Shown: piece after piece, positions 19,451 through 34,400 of the stretch
Numbering within the stretch: position 1 is the stretch's first letter
Layout of the letters: each line of letters begins with the position of its first letter
Assembly (NCBI RefSeq): GCF_032362555.1
Contig: NC_083535.1
Coordinates: forward strand, 9,734,001-9,798,000
From: Amyelois transitella
Taxonomy: Eukaryota > Arthropoda > Insecta > Lepidoptera > Pyralidae
Direction: 5' to 3'
Length of the DNA: 64,000 nt
Translations under genes and position numbers: made by a program
The notes under the pieces: generated by a model
Told to the model about the DNA's origin: nothing
Seen by the model: only the letters and a program-made list of their open reading frames with translations
Database searches by the model: none

Positions 19451-22400
19451 CTGCGAAAGTAGATAGAGATAAGAATAGGTATCAAATAAAGGGTTTAGTA
19501 AAGTTTTTGTTCTATTGAAAGTAATTAATTTTGAATATAACTTACCATGCCTAGAATTTTGCCGATGCTGCCCTCTGCCAGACTTTCGGCCCACCAATCT
19601 CTCATAAAGAGACATCTTGTGGTGTGGGGTTTGCTGTATTGGTGGCTGACCAGCTTCGGGACTGGAATATACCACAGAATTGTGGCGATTGCGTCCAAAA
19701 AAGCCACCAGACGAGTACGCAGTCGAAGCAGACCGGACCGAACCCATTCTTGATATCTGTCTCTGAAACCAGTTCTTTCGCCGTTCTACTAAAGGCGTAT
19801 CTACACTTTCCTGAAATAAGAAAAAATATATTTAGTCAATCGCCAGTTATACTCTACGTCTGGTTATACAAAACTCTTGAGCCGGTTTTTTCCACTCTGG
19901 TCACCTGGGTGACAAATTTTGTGCACTGAGGCCGTGGTCATAATCCAGAACCAGAAACCAGGGCTAATAAACCAGGGTACCTAACGATAACCGAGACTCC
20001 AGGAGACATTGACTTAAATGACAATAAAAATCCATACTTACATAATCTGCGTAAGTTTCATCATGGCTCTTCCTCGGCGCTTGGACATTCGCGTACACTG
20101 CGTCCTCGGCCTTGACTTTGTAATGATCTGCTGAACAAGGGGGCTCATGCCTCCTGTAATGCTCAGAAGCGACTGTGTATGGAAGGTCTTTGGGTACCAC
20201 TTCCTCCCAGTATTGGTCTTTCAGCAGCTCAGGGTGCTCTTCATGCATCTCGTCTACTATCATGTAGGCCGCCTGTAACATAGGTATTTTTTGAAGACAC
20301 AATGAAAATTTTTTTTAGTTTCCTGCAAAAGAGGACGGTGAAGAAGATTTCAAGTACCATCAACGACACATCAACTTACCCTAATTTACTATAAAGTCAC
20401 AGGGGAACTTGATATGCGGTTGACTGTTCAACGGAAATGCAATTTTGATCTAATTATTTGAGTTATTAGCGGCCCGCCATGGCTTCGCTCGTGGTACTTA
20501 AGTACTTTTCACGCGGCCACGGAGCCGGTAAAGCTAGTTATATACATATATGCGAAAGTTTGTGGGCATGAATACTATATGTTTCGCCGAGCTTGCATGA
20601 AGAGAGTTATGAATGTGGATGAAGCGAAGGAAGTATGCAGAGATCGTGGCAAGTGGAAAGAGGTAGTCTCTGCCTACCCCTCGGGGAAAGAGGCGTGATT
20701 TTATGTATGTATGAATATGTGTGTGTTTGTTACTCTTACACGCAAAATTTAGTGGACTCATTTTAATTAAATTTTGTACACGAATAGAATATAATATAAC
20801 ATAATGGAATAACATACAAGGTACTTTTTATACCGAAATTCCCATGGGAGCGAAACCCCGCGCAACAACATGTAACATGAAATATTTTATAATATATTTT
20901 TTTAAATTATTGATTAGAATAGCACTCACTGACGCATGCGCGGTTGCTAGCCTGTCACCTAAACGAAGAATCCCAAGTTTGTAAGCCAATCCCTTAGTCG
21001 CCTTTTACGACATCCATGGGAAAGAGATGGAGTGGTCCTATTCTTTTTCTAATGGTGCCGGGAACCACACGGCACTTTACTATCATCTCTTTAACTACAT
21101 ATTCAAAAGGCCCCTTTTTTTCCCTGTGTGTATGTATGCGCTAATCTCGAAAAGTTGTAAACGGATTTTGTTTTGAAATTTTGGAAAGAGGGTTTTCTGA
21201 GAAAGGTTTATATCTATACATGCTATCCGTGCGAAGCCGGGGCGGGTCGCTAGTGTAAAAATAAATAGGAGGAAAGCCACTCACCTTTATATGCCTGTCT
21301 ATGAGCCAGTTCAACTCAATGTCGTCATCGTCCTCCCCAAAAGGGTTGATCAACACTTCGGCCACTTTCAACCAGCCCACGTAAAAACAAAACTGAAACA
21401 AATTTCAATACTTCATTGTCGAAATTATGATAAAATGTTTCTGTTTTTAAATGTAACTTATATGAATCTAAACTAAAAGTAAATGTTTCTATGTCAACTT
21501 TACATTAAGATACTCAAAAAGACTCTACTGTTTGGTATTGAGATTCAAATAGTGACAAGTTGCTAGCCCACCACATTAGAGAACAATCACAAAATTAACA
21601 GCCTTTCCCTTGATTGGCTTTTACAATCTGTACTGAAAGAGGAGCTGCTGGAACACACAATGTTTTATCTACGCTACCAAACCAGCGCGGATGCTTTAAA
21701 AATCGACATTAAACTTATTAATCTATACCAATATACTAGTATTATAAAGCTGAAGAGTTTGTTTGTTTGTTTGAACGCGCTAATCTCAGGAACTACTGGG
21801 TCGAATTGAAACATTTTTTTTTGACTTGAATTGACCATTTATCGAGGAAGGCTTTAGGCTATATATCATCACGCTGCAACTATTAGGAGCGAAGAAATAA
21901 TGGAGAATGTGAAAAAAATCGGGGAAAATTATTCATCGTTGAGGGCTTCAATAATGCCCAAAATAACTATTCCACGCGGATGATTGACGTTATAATAATC
22001 ATTCCGTAATTACAACTTTCCACTTGTCATGATCCTTGTAAGTATGTTTTGATCAATCTTTTGTCAATCATATATGTATTTGGAAATATTTCGGTATGAG
22101 TAAATCGGATATGAACATATTTGTTCTTGCACATTTCAATGGAACTCGTATCGGCAGTACAAAGCCAGGGATAAACATTTATTTCTTCCCAAAATCATTA
22201 TCATGAGAGCTAATTACAAGTGTCATTACCATAAGGATAACATAACCACTAAACTTAAAACTGTACTGACGCAGGCGGGGCCGCAGGCATACTCGTGTTA
22301 CATATAAGCACGTCTTTATCCCTTACGGAGTAGACAGAGTCAACAGTCTCGCAAACACTGAAAGGCCACGTTCAGCTGTATGGCGTAATGATAAATTTGA

Positions 22401-25400
22401 GATTCAAATAGTGACAGGTCGCTAGCTCATCGCCTAAAAGAAGAATTTCAAGTTTATAAGCCTATGCCTTAGTCGCCTTTCACGATATCCATGGGAAAGA
22501 GAAGCAAGAAGAGTGTTCCTTTCCTATTCTAAAGTGTCGGGAACCACACGGCACGTACTCGAGTTATATTATTCTGATTTCTTTGCAGGTAAACCCATTT
22601 ATATGAAATTTACCTGGAGCGCTGTGAACAATGGAAAATATACGTCTGGCTCGTATTTGGAGGTACTTCCTGGAGCAGCCGGCACCAACTGGCGCCCCAT
22701 CAGAGCGGCCACGAAGTATGTGTACAGAGCCAGGGTCACCACCTGCAGATAACATGGGATTCTTCATCATCATTTGGTTTCAGATTTTTTTATTGACCAA
22801 CTAATATGTTAAAATATTTCCATGGACGACTTAAGAGGCGATTTAATAGAATACGCACATTCATTTAGTAGATACCAATTTTGTACAATGATTCAATATG
22901 GATTCAATATGGACGCCGGAGGTCAGGAGTCGCTTCGTCGTGTAAAAACCTGATTTTGACCTAATCCAGAATCATGGTCAAAATGCAAAAGTTCTGTCTG
23001 TCTGCCTCTCTGAGATAACATCGAAGGGAGATTCCTATGAAATTATAGACTCTGTAGATAATTATACAAAAATCACACTAAAATAATTTACGTTGTCAAA
23101 ATGCAAAAGTTCTGTCTGTCTGCCTCTCTGAGATAACGTCGAAGGGAGAGTCCTATGAAATTATCGACTCTGTAATTATACAAAAATCACACTAAAATAT
23201 TTACGTTGGTTGGTGTGTAAATTGGTAGAAGCTTCTTAGAAGTAAAAGAAGCACTCGGTAATCGTTGGTTTAGTGCTCCCTAAGGTGGCTGTTTAAGAGT
23301 GCTTATTATAAAATAACATATATTAGCGTTGAGTTAGTATTTCTTAACACAAGTCTCGAACTTATTTCGAGGCCAACTCAATCTGTGCAATATGTCCCGT
23401 ATATTTTTATATTTATTTATTTGTAAGGTTATCAATTAAGTATGAAAAATCGCACAAATATAATTTCCGTTGATATTGATATTGCTTGCTCGGATCACGT
23501 ATAACGAGCGAGAAACGTGAGACGCTGCCCGCATGTTCAGATAATTGTTAAGTTATGGTGTTATCATCGGAACGAATCAACACACATGCCAATACTGCCG
23601 GCCGTCACGTCCTAGTGCGCTGTAATGCGACTCTTTTATTTTGCATTATTATCTTTTGTTGCACCTGTCTATAGCTATGTTAATTACACTTATCTAACAT
23701 ACACTTTTGAAGTTACAGGACATACATATAATCACGTCTATATCCCGTGCGGGGTAGACAGAGCCAACGGTCTTGAAAAGACTGAAACGCCACGTTTAGC
23801 AGTTTGGCCTAATGATAGAATTAAGATTAAAGTAGTGACAGGCTGCTAGCCTACTGCCTAAAAGAAGAATCCCAAGTTTTTTAGCTTTCCCCTTGTTCAC
23901 GTTTTACAAAATCCAAGGGAATGATGTATAGTGGTTCTATTCTTAAGTTCCAGGAACAATACGTCACCATCTTGGCGTTTGTCCCAGATTTTAATTTAGT
24001 GTAGTAAAAGCTATGTAGGTACAATGTGATGTCTGTGCAAAAAAAAAAACATATCATACAAAGTTACTTATTCTAATTTCACTAAATATGTTTGTATCTT
24101 CATAAGTTAAGTGAGAATGACATGTAATCAATACGACGTAGTGCATCAGACCGTTGGTTTGAGAATAATGCGCAAATTACAATAGTTATTGAAGGTCGAA
24201 GGGCATTGCGAATGGCAGCCTCCACTCAAGCGGCTGTTGACTCAATATGAATTGTGTTGTGAATGATTGGAAGTGATTCTTTAATTTTCTTAACAAACTT
24301 ATCCCAGTTATAAATATTGGTTATCTATACAACTATCTAAATATATAATAGAGGACACTAACTGGCTGTTTGGCTGACATTTTGTATTTTTGAATGTTTG
24401 TAACGAATAAACTCAAAAACTACTACACTGATTTTCACGAAATTTGGCACAGACATGAAATTGACTTTCGAGGCTGCCTTTTATTCTGGAATTCCCCGCG
24501 GGAGCGAAGCCGCGCTCAAAAGCTGGTGTACATATTATAGTGCCTATGTGGGCTAAGGGTGCGGTGTAGAGAGAAAAGATAATGTCTGGCTGGACGTACC
24601 TGAGTGTACACAAGGGGTACGCATACTGTGTCGTACCCAATCAGGGCTCCAAGCCTTCTCCTGATGTCTGACAACTCCACAAGTAGGGTCTGCACTATGT
24701 GGTCACTCGTTATGAGGCCCTCCTTCCTTGCTCTGTTGATGATGTTCGTGGCCCACACCAGAGGCATCCAGTATTTTGACATAGGACTCTTGCCGTCCAT
24801 CTTTTCGAACACTTTCTTTTCACTTTCAAGCATCAGGCCTGAAATGATAACATACTTAGTAAGAATCAAATATAATGGAAAATTGATGGAAATTGATGAG
24901 AGAAAGATGGATGTACCTAAGGTCAAAGACCCCAAACAGTGGATCGCAATACGCCTTTTGATAAAACCCTGCAAGAGCCCTGATAGACCAGAAAGTGTAA
25001 GATTTCCAAAGGTTTCCTTATGAGGTTGAACCCCCAGATGTCTAGGAGGGCATCAATTATTCTTGCCCTTGCCATTATTTGTATGGAAGTCTCTAAATGC
25101 TTAGTTTGATCAGATGTATGGCAGGCAAAAAAATTGGATTCCTGTAGCAATGACCGCTTTGTCAGTGGTAGTGTGCAGACGATGGATCACTGTCGTGTCT
25201 AGGTCGTCTTGCTATTTTAGCTGTAGCAGTCAGTCAGTCAGACGGTTATTCTGGACTAGATAAATATAGTTTAATTCCTGTGACACCATAGAAGATGACG
25301 CTTCCTATGACATCGCCACAGTAAAAGTAGAAGTGGTCCTTTGACAGAAATATCACTTTATTTCTCAACTTTCTTTTACTTCTATTTCCAATAGGTTCCT

Positions 25401-28400
25401 TACCTGAGTCGACCACGTGCTGCCACGTCGGGAACCGTCTCTTCACCCTGAGGGATACCCTCTGTAAGGTGATGACGTAGGCCAGGATCGCGTACCTCAC
25501 TATGTTCCTTCTCATCAGTCTACCTGTTTCATCCTGCAAATAAGTAAGACATTTAATGAATTAAAATGTTTTTGTTAAACTCATTGATCGCTTGCAAAAA
25601 TTTGGATAATTGGGACTTTTAGGAATGTTTTAAAACTCAATTAACTTTCGAACCGTAGCTCTGATTTTGATGAAATTTAAAATATTTTAAGCATCTGTCA
25701 ATATAATTTTTAAGATCGTGAAGTATCAATATAGATATTCACAATTTAACAAAAATCTAAAGTGTTCGCGAGGTTAGTTCGCGGCGAACAACTAATTGAA
25801 ATCTAACTTGATATTTTTATACAATGCTTCATTTCAGTTAATCTACCTACAAGGGAATGGAAATAGTGCATAAATAAAATTCGCGATGCTAAGATTATTA
25901 TTAAAATACTAAGTTAATGAATAAGTTCATTCAACAACTTCTTAAGTCATTATAAAAACTTGTATCAGTTTCTATCAAAAGTAATTTATCGTATTAGGTT
26001 TCATAGAAGCAATCTAAATAAACATTCTAAGTAGCTTTAAAAACAAGGCATAAAAATGAAAAATTAGCTGGAAATAAGCCGCCATACGCGCGCCTTACTC
26101 GAACCTTGTACTTGAGACAACATTACAAGTGCACCTGTTACAACACACAATTTATAGTTTAAACACACACATGGGTTATTACGGTCTAATTTCATGTACT
26201 TTCATTAGTCGTACCTAAGTGAAAAATATAAAAACAAGATACCAGGTTCTTATTAAGTATGTTCGTAATTTCAAAATGACAATTTTACTTTGTAGCTGTG
26301 ACAACATGATGCAAGTTCAATAACGAATAAGCTTAATTATCATCATCAATATATCATATCATCATCAGAAACCTTAATAACAAGTAGGCCTTTTGAACCA
26401 ATTCCATTGCAGATAAATAGATAGTAGGTATAACTATTTTCCTTTAAATATTAAATGGAAAAGTATGTAGGTACCTACAGTTTAACACCAAATGCATTTA
26501 ACTATATCTATTAGAAGAGGTCCGGAGCCGGCGCAGATTTTAAAATAAAATTTATTTATTAGAACGATAAAAATATCTATAATTAATATAATTTTCTTGT
26601 TTATAAACAATATTGTTCATACGTTGTGAATCCTGAGTTGCGTCCAATGTACATAAATAAGACTTCATGAAAAAAAAAATATACGCTTTAAAATTATACA
26701 AACATCTCAATTTATTACGTAAATATCATTTTAAAATTCTGATGAACACGTCAAGGCTTATACAAAGTCATCATTGAAAAATAAATAACATTCGATAAGG
26801 TCTAAACAAAACGTCATTCCGTCACTTTGATCTCACATAATGTTAGTTTAACTTTGAAACCTTATAGAAATTAGAGGATATTTAATATTTTGTTGTTTTC
26901 TGAACGTAACTATTTATCGTGAATGTAGCCCTGCAGTGTTGAGACTAGTGGCTCTGTCTACCCCATAAGGAATAGAGCTGTAATTTTATATGTAGGTATG
27001 TATTCCATATTCTATGGTGCGGATATTCTTTAAAAGAAGTAAACAAATGACTGCGATTGTCTCAGCCGGCATGTTCGTCGATGCATGACTACCTACACCA
27101 AGCGTGCTACTGAGCTCACAATGTTTTTTCCAACAGAATTAAATCATAATTACCTAAATATGTACATTTAGTAATGTATTGTTGCACAACATTCACTGCT
27201 GCGGCGGTTCGTTACGTATCAGCGAAAACGCACTTGCTTTCGTTTTTACTCGATCGTACAATTTCTTAGTAAATCCTGAACTCATTGAGGTAGGTATATT
27301 TTCTCAATTGTATTTGGTGGCTCTCTTATCATAGCATACCTATACACATACATACATACATAAAATCACGCCTCTTCCCCGGAGGGGTAGGCAGAGACTA
27401 CCTCTTTCCACTTGCCACGATCATACGTCACGTATACACCATCATCACGCATACCTATAACTATACAAATTAATACTTTTCGATTAATTTTGCAATAGTA
27501 GAAGTTCACATACCAATACAAACAGAATTAATCTACTTGTATGTATTTTAATGTATTTAATAACATAGGTACTCAATGTGAAAATAAATAAAAAGGGCTT
27601 TTCATTTATTAACTGTAAAATAAAATCAACTCTTTATCATTTAGCAAAATTTCATTCAAATCCAATTTATACTTTGAAAATTGAAACTTATAACTTTGTC
27701 AAATTAGGCCAATTTTAAGGACATAATTTTCCATTGATTGATCATGACATTACAATTAGGAAGAAACAAAGGGGTGAGAGAAAAGTTTAACTCCCTTTAT
27801 CCCATCTGAATTTTTTTCATATGAGTGTTTTTTCCTTATTGAACTTATTCCCTCGGTACGGACCAACATGAAACATTGGCGGTAATTCCACCAGTTTGTC
27901 AAATTGTTTTTGTATTATTTCCCTGTCGACGGATGTTGGCGCTATCATTGTTCACCTCTCGAACATAAAAACTGCACACAAAAGGCAGATATTTATCCAT
28001 TCCATCTTATAATGACATTATGTTAAATCACCTTCAGTTAATGTAAGCACCAAAATATACATTGTCTAACTGAGATGCGAATTCTCAGGGAAGGTGTTTG
28101 TGCCATTATTTCGATAATTTATAGTTAGTACTTATCTGTGAAGGTTGTGGCTTATAGCCACCTTCTTCCAACAATTAATGTTTGGGAGACAATACATGAC
28201 AAATGAATGATTTTGGTAAAGTCGGCCTTCGCAATAGGTGCCTTATCTTTATAATTTCTGATTTTTCAAACGATTGCCATACATTGTAGTTTAGATAAGC
28301 ATGTTCTATCAAAGTAACGCGCGTAAGATATAAAAATTGGCACACTACAAACAAACCCCAAGATCTTTTTCCCCTGTTTCCTATTTATATAAAGTACTTA

Positions 28401-31400
28401 GATAATTCTCATAACATTAATACTTATTCATACGTTCACAAATTAGTCCTCTTTTCCGGAGAGTAGAGGATATAACTTTTCGCTTGCCGCTTCATCTACT
28501 AACTAGACGTTTTAGGATAATATTTTTAACTTGACCTTTCGCCAAGACGTCCCCATTTAATCAAGGTAACTTCGTCTAGGCCTATCCCTTAACGTTCTCA
28601 TTCACACTCTTCTTGTTTCCTACTTATTTGAATTGATGATTTGAATCTCCATGAAGAATTTCATATCGAAATGAGGTTAGCGTTATATGATCGGACGTCA
28701 CGTATTGTAGGTGCCATTGTGTTTTACGACAAAACATTTTATAGACCATAAGATATATATTTATTGTTGGCAAGTCTATTATTGTATTGTAGAGACGGTT
28801 GTAAGTCTGAAGTTCGAGGTTAGGCTTGGGGAAGATTATGCTCAATAACCGAACGCGTTATTTTTTTTTTCATTTCTTTTATTTAAGTACATGAAATAAA
28901 CGATTACCATCGGGTTTAACTTAAAACATATTTTGTTTTATAAATTTTCATGGCATATCATAACGTAACTATTGTTTTGTGAAAAAGTTTTATGAAACTC
29001 ACTTCATTTGAAAAGGAATTTCTGGTACCTAATATCGCCAAGGAACAAGAAGTTGACCTGTCAGTCATTCACCCATTAAATTTTAGTTATAGATAGAGGT
29101 ACCTTATATATTTTCTGTATTGTGAAAAAAAAGTTTGCATTTGATTTCCACTGTGTTTATTTTTATATCCTTATGCTCATTTATTTATAAACTAGGTAGG
29201 TTTTAATCATAATAAAGATTGCGGTAAAATATAACGTGATATTATGATTCATGGCAAAATCAGCGTCAGCTAGATTAGCATCGCCCATTCTACTTTAATA
29301 AGTAGCTACATTTATGCATATTTTCTAGATGCATTGCTGTAAGATAAAACAACTAGGTAGAAGATGTCTTTTGTATTCTAATATTCATTAGTATTAATAA
29401 TTGTGATTATTTTATGACGATATCATTTTGTTAGTAAATATTTACATATATTGCGTACCAACATTCGCCTCTAATGTTAGGTAAGAATGGGTGGGCAAAG
29501 TGGGTGTACCTAAGATCTAAATATTTTTGATAGTAAGTACCTTCTTATGCATCATATCATCCAAACTGGGCGATAGCTATGGAGGGAAGTGTTTTAAGAC
29601 TGAATTTCACTGAACGTTTACCTAATTTCACGTAGTTGACGTGGTGACGACGACGCCAAGAAATGAGTGGTTTGGGCGGGCCATGTTTGTGGGCGGCACG
29701 CATAAATATCGGAGTTTGAGTATCCTTAGCGCTTGTTTTGGCCAATTTCGGCAAGCTGGCGCTTTTTTGACCAATTTAACTGATATTCATTATGATTCTT
29801 GTAACCATGATGATAAGACGATGGTTCCCTATAGGTACCTTAATGCAGCGTTGTAATGCATCATCAAAATGTACTATTTCTGACGTGAGCATCTTAGCCC
29901 TGAGAAAAATATCAAATGTTACAATCTTAATTCACCATTATTTTTCCTAACCTTTAAGTACCGACGTGTGGTCTGACAGACACTTTCGTAGGTCAGAAAG
30001 TCTAGTTACATAGGTTAGCGAATACGTATCTCCCCGCGCTTCTCTCTACCCCTCGGTCAGTCGCCCGGCAGCGTTCATGGACAGTGGCTATGTCGGCGCA
30101 AGCGGTTCCGGTGAGTTAATGGCTTTATAAGATCGTGAGTGGTCTGTCAGACCACTCGTCTGTACTTGTGTAACTTTTTTTGAATATGACTTTTGTCAGA
30201 TAATATAGTTTTTTTCTTTTCTATACAGTTGCTTATAAAAATGGATAAGTCAGGTACTTTGGGCATAAAATGAGCAACCACTAGCAAAATAAAAGTGCTC
30301 CTCCCATGAAGAAAACTTACCAAACAAGGCCTCAAAATAAAGTTCATGAAGAAATTTTAACGGAATGGCTAAATGAGAGTTCAGAATCCGACTGTGATGA
30401 AATTGACCCGAAAACTCTTTCATCTATGCATCACAACGAACAATTAAATGAAGAAAACAATAAACCGGAAATTATATCTTACTATAATTCCACAAAGGGT
30501 GGGGTTATTTCCATTTATAATACTAGTCGGCGAACACGGCGTTGGTCAATGGCAATATTTTTTCGAATGTTAGACCTAAGCGCCATAAATGCAGGTATTT
30601 TGTACAATTTCAACTCGCATAAAAAAATAGAAGACAGATCTCTCTTCTTGAAACTACTCGCAAGATCTCTAGTCGTTCCAAAAATGCAGCGCCGCTGTCT
30701 AAATAAACATCTACCAAGAGAGTTACGGTTGTCCATAAAAAGGGTTCTTGGGTCAGCAACACCAGACAATGTAACAGAAAATGAAGAAGAGGGTAGTCAC
30801 ACTAGAAAACTCTGTCACAACCTTACAAATGTGACTCTTGTAAGAAACATGTGTGCCTACAATGCAGCAAACCTGTTTGCAAAGAGTGTTTGTAAACTTT
30901 GATAGTTCCTACCATTTGGTGCCTTGTGATTTACAAGAAAATTGTCTTTAGCATATAATATTATATATTATTTTGCTTATGTGATTATTTATCTTTAAGA
31001 AAAAAGGACATTTAAAATGTTTTTATAGTTTTTTGATTAATAATAATTAGTAAGATAAAAGTAACGTTTTTTGTCCAAAGAATTTGAGACTGTAATTTAT
31101 TAGTTAAATTATTAATAATAAATGGTTGTACTACTATTTTTTTTTTTCATTTATTCAATAACTAAATACATATAGAATTCCTAGAAATATTTATTTACAT
31201 ATAATATTAATAAACATAAAAGATTTCTTTATTAAAGCTCTGGTGGTCTAGCAGACCTCACGTCGGTACTTAAGTTACTAAAATAGCACGTCGGTACTTA
31301 AAGGCTAATTGAGATCTTATCTAGATAATTGGCACAGTGCTGAATGCAAGATTTTCCTAGTTAGAATAAGCGTAAATATAAGTAGGTAACCGTGTCTGCT

Positions 31401-34400
31401 CCAAGAAACGATGAGATTTCACACCAATTCTTTGTAACGCATGAACGCAAAAAAAGTAGAACACTGATTTTAAATAGAAATAAACCGATCCTTACGACCT
31501 TGTAGGTATAGCCATTTTGCCAAATAAACAAAATCTATGAAAATCTAAAAATGGCTTATACTTGATCGATTCTAGCTGTTAATATTATTTACGAACAAAA
31601 AAATCTTTTTTAAAATATAAGGTTAAGAATGAGTATAAAAAATATCAAAAATCTCAAAACACAGGGGCCGCGCGCAGAATTAAAAATTAGTTAATTACAG
31701 TGCGATTAAACAATTAAAATTGGCGAAGTTGATAGGGCCAGCGGTGTCGAGAAAAAATCATGTTGGTCAGGGTTGAGCAATGGCGACCTTGGCGCACGCG
31801 AGTTATTCCGTCAGCACCTCAACTATAGGAGAAATTTATAATTTATTGCACACAGCATCAGAAGCCTCCTTCTTATTAACCATTCGTCGTCAATTTTGAT
31901 AACGAATTATCATTATCATAATTATTTGATAAGAATTTTGATATAGAAATATGTTTACCAAGTAAGTACCTAAATGTAACATCAAAAAAAAATGTTGAAT
32001 TAATATTAGAAACAAGAAAATAAATATACAATTAAATTTGACTAACGATGACTTACTCAATTTATTGATTAGACATATTTTTTTAAAATTAAAAAATGGA
32101 ATAACTAAATTCTTTTTTTGTGAATTTTGTCGTGAACCTTCATTTTTATGATACTTTTTTTTATGGTAAATTCATGTGTGGCAAGCAATGATCTAGTCTG
32201 CCACATATTTTTATATGTATAGAAAATATTTCATACAATATCTTTTAAACAAAAGTATACCTACATTATAGAAACAGGAGGCATAATGGATTGTAATGAA
32301 ATAGATACAATTAGAACTAAGCAAGGTCTCTCTATCTCTGTACACCTGTGCTCTGTGCTAATTTGGTTCAGCGCTTAATTCATCAAAGCGTAACAGACAG
32401 ATATTATCTTCGCATTAATAATATGCCGAGATTAATTATTAATTAATCATTATTCAAGCTAAAACTACTATTACTTACAGAAACTAGAATAATATTATCA
32501 AGATTTCTGTGGTATTAGGTACTTCTTTTCTATTTAACTCGGCTTTATTTTTAAAGACTGTCGATTCTGTCTACCCTACAAGGGATAGACTTTTTATGTA
32601 GGTATGTTTGTTCTGAAGAAATACCATAGAAATATAACTATATGATTATTTCGAGATAAAAATTCCCATATACCAGAAAAAAAAACGATAAAGTCACTTC
32701 GCAGGCGAAAAATGGATATGACAAAAATTTATTAACAAAATTATACCAGATAACGTTCGCATAGCTCAAAATAAAAATGATGCAGTCTCTAAGCAAAAAA
32801 GGCAGTAGGCGGCTGTCCGTATATAGGTAAGTACACAGATGTGTCAGAAATAGAGGAAAAAATGCATTTATTTGCATAGTATTTCATCGCTAAAATTTAA
32901 GAGTATATACTTAGAGCAACATATCAACAACTGCAATACGCGTATTTTTAAATCTAATATTTTTAAAAAAGGTATATAGGAAAGGTAACGGTGACTGACT
33001 GACTGATCAACACAGCCCACACTTCTGGACCGTTCGGGATGAAATTTGGCATATGTAGAAACATTAAAAAGTACAGTTAAGAGTTATATTGTGTCATAAA
33101 CAGAACATACTTTATGTTCTATGTAAGTAACAAGTTGAACTTGAAAGTAAAGTAAGTTTTCAATGATCAGCTGCATAACATAGAGATAATATAACAATAG
33201 CAAATACTATAAAAAATGTACACGTTAGTACTGCCTTAAATCGTCTCGTTGTATCTAATCCACACTAAAATCTATGACCTAATCTGTAAATATTAGAACA
33301 ACTGATAACTTCTACATTAAGATTTCCATTAATATTACTTAATACACATACCTACACTATGTAATCATAGATAATAAAAGATTTTTCAAATAAGATAAAT
33401 CTGAACTCGTATTTTCATAGTGCCCGATGTGTTTTCAGGTTTTATGTCGTAGACACAATAAAGAATTTAAAACATACAAAGCTTCAAGTTATTAAGCAAA
33501 TAGAAGCTGTGTAAACAATGTAAACATATACGAGCTGAACCTGTTAACAGACCACTGCAAATACCACATAAGCTGAGATAACACTCAACTTTTACGACAT
33601 TCTTTGCACACAAAACACAATAAAATAACAAACAATGAATAGGATTTTAGAATGAGTAATTATTCTGAGAATAAGTTTAATTCATCATCGACAATACACT
33701 ACCTTGCATGGTCACTTCCGATATGTTTGAGACTTTTCATGACTCTCGATATAATAGACTCCGCACCTAGAATTTTATTGTATTTTGAGAATTTCAATAT
33801 TGAAATTACCTTCGCTGGGCATTTTACAGGAAAAAAATATTTAAGGAATTTCTTAAGGCTACATAATAGTGGAAAATCTTTGTTTTGCAGCAAAAAGGAA
33901 AACTTTAACTTTGAACTCTAGTTTGAGCATTTTATCAATATCAAACATCAGCCCAGTAAATTGATTAGACGAATCCTGCCTGAACAAGGAAAAATCAAAG
34001 GCATTTTGATATAGAAGATGTTTGTGTATAAAAATGTACGTTCTTAAAATTTTTTTTTTAATAAGTATGTTTCACAGTGTTTAAAAGTATTAGAAGAATA
34101 AGAAGAGATTTGCAGTGCCAATGCACGTAAGTTGACCTATTCATTGTGCACGTTAAATGCAAGTGTCAATCTAAATGTGGAAAGAGGTATGGCTGGTAAA
34201 ATATTAATGCCGAAGTTTATTAGCAGTAGTAACGATAAAAAAAATATGATTCGATGAACTATGTCTCATCTCATTGGATCGAATAGGCAGTATCGATAAA
34301 ACCGTTGTATTGTAGGCGCACAATGCAGTTGAAAAATAGGTTTAATAAAACTTCGTAACACTATTATACCTGTTATGTCTACGTCGTCAGCGTTGATTGA

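Noticed and set aside
33652..33921. 89-codon plus-strand frame in bestrophin intron 3
   Set aside because: AT-driven composition, no recognised motif and no splice partners.
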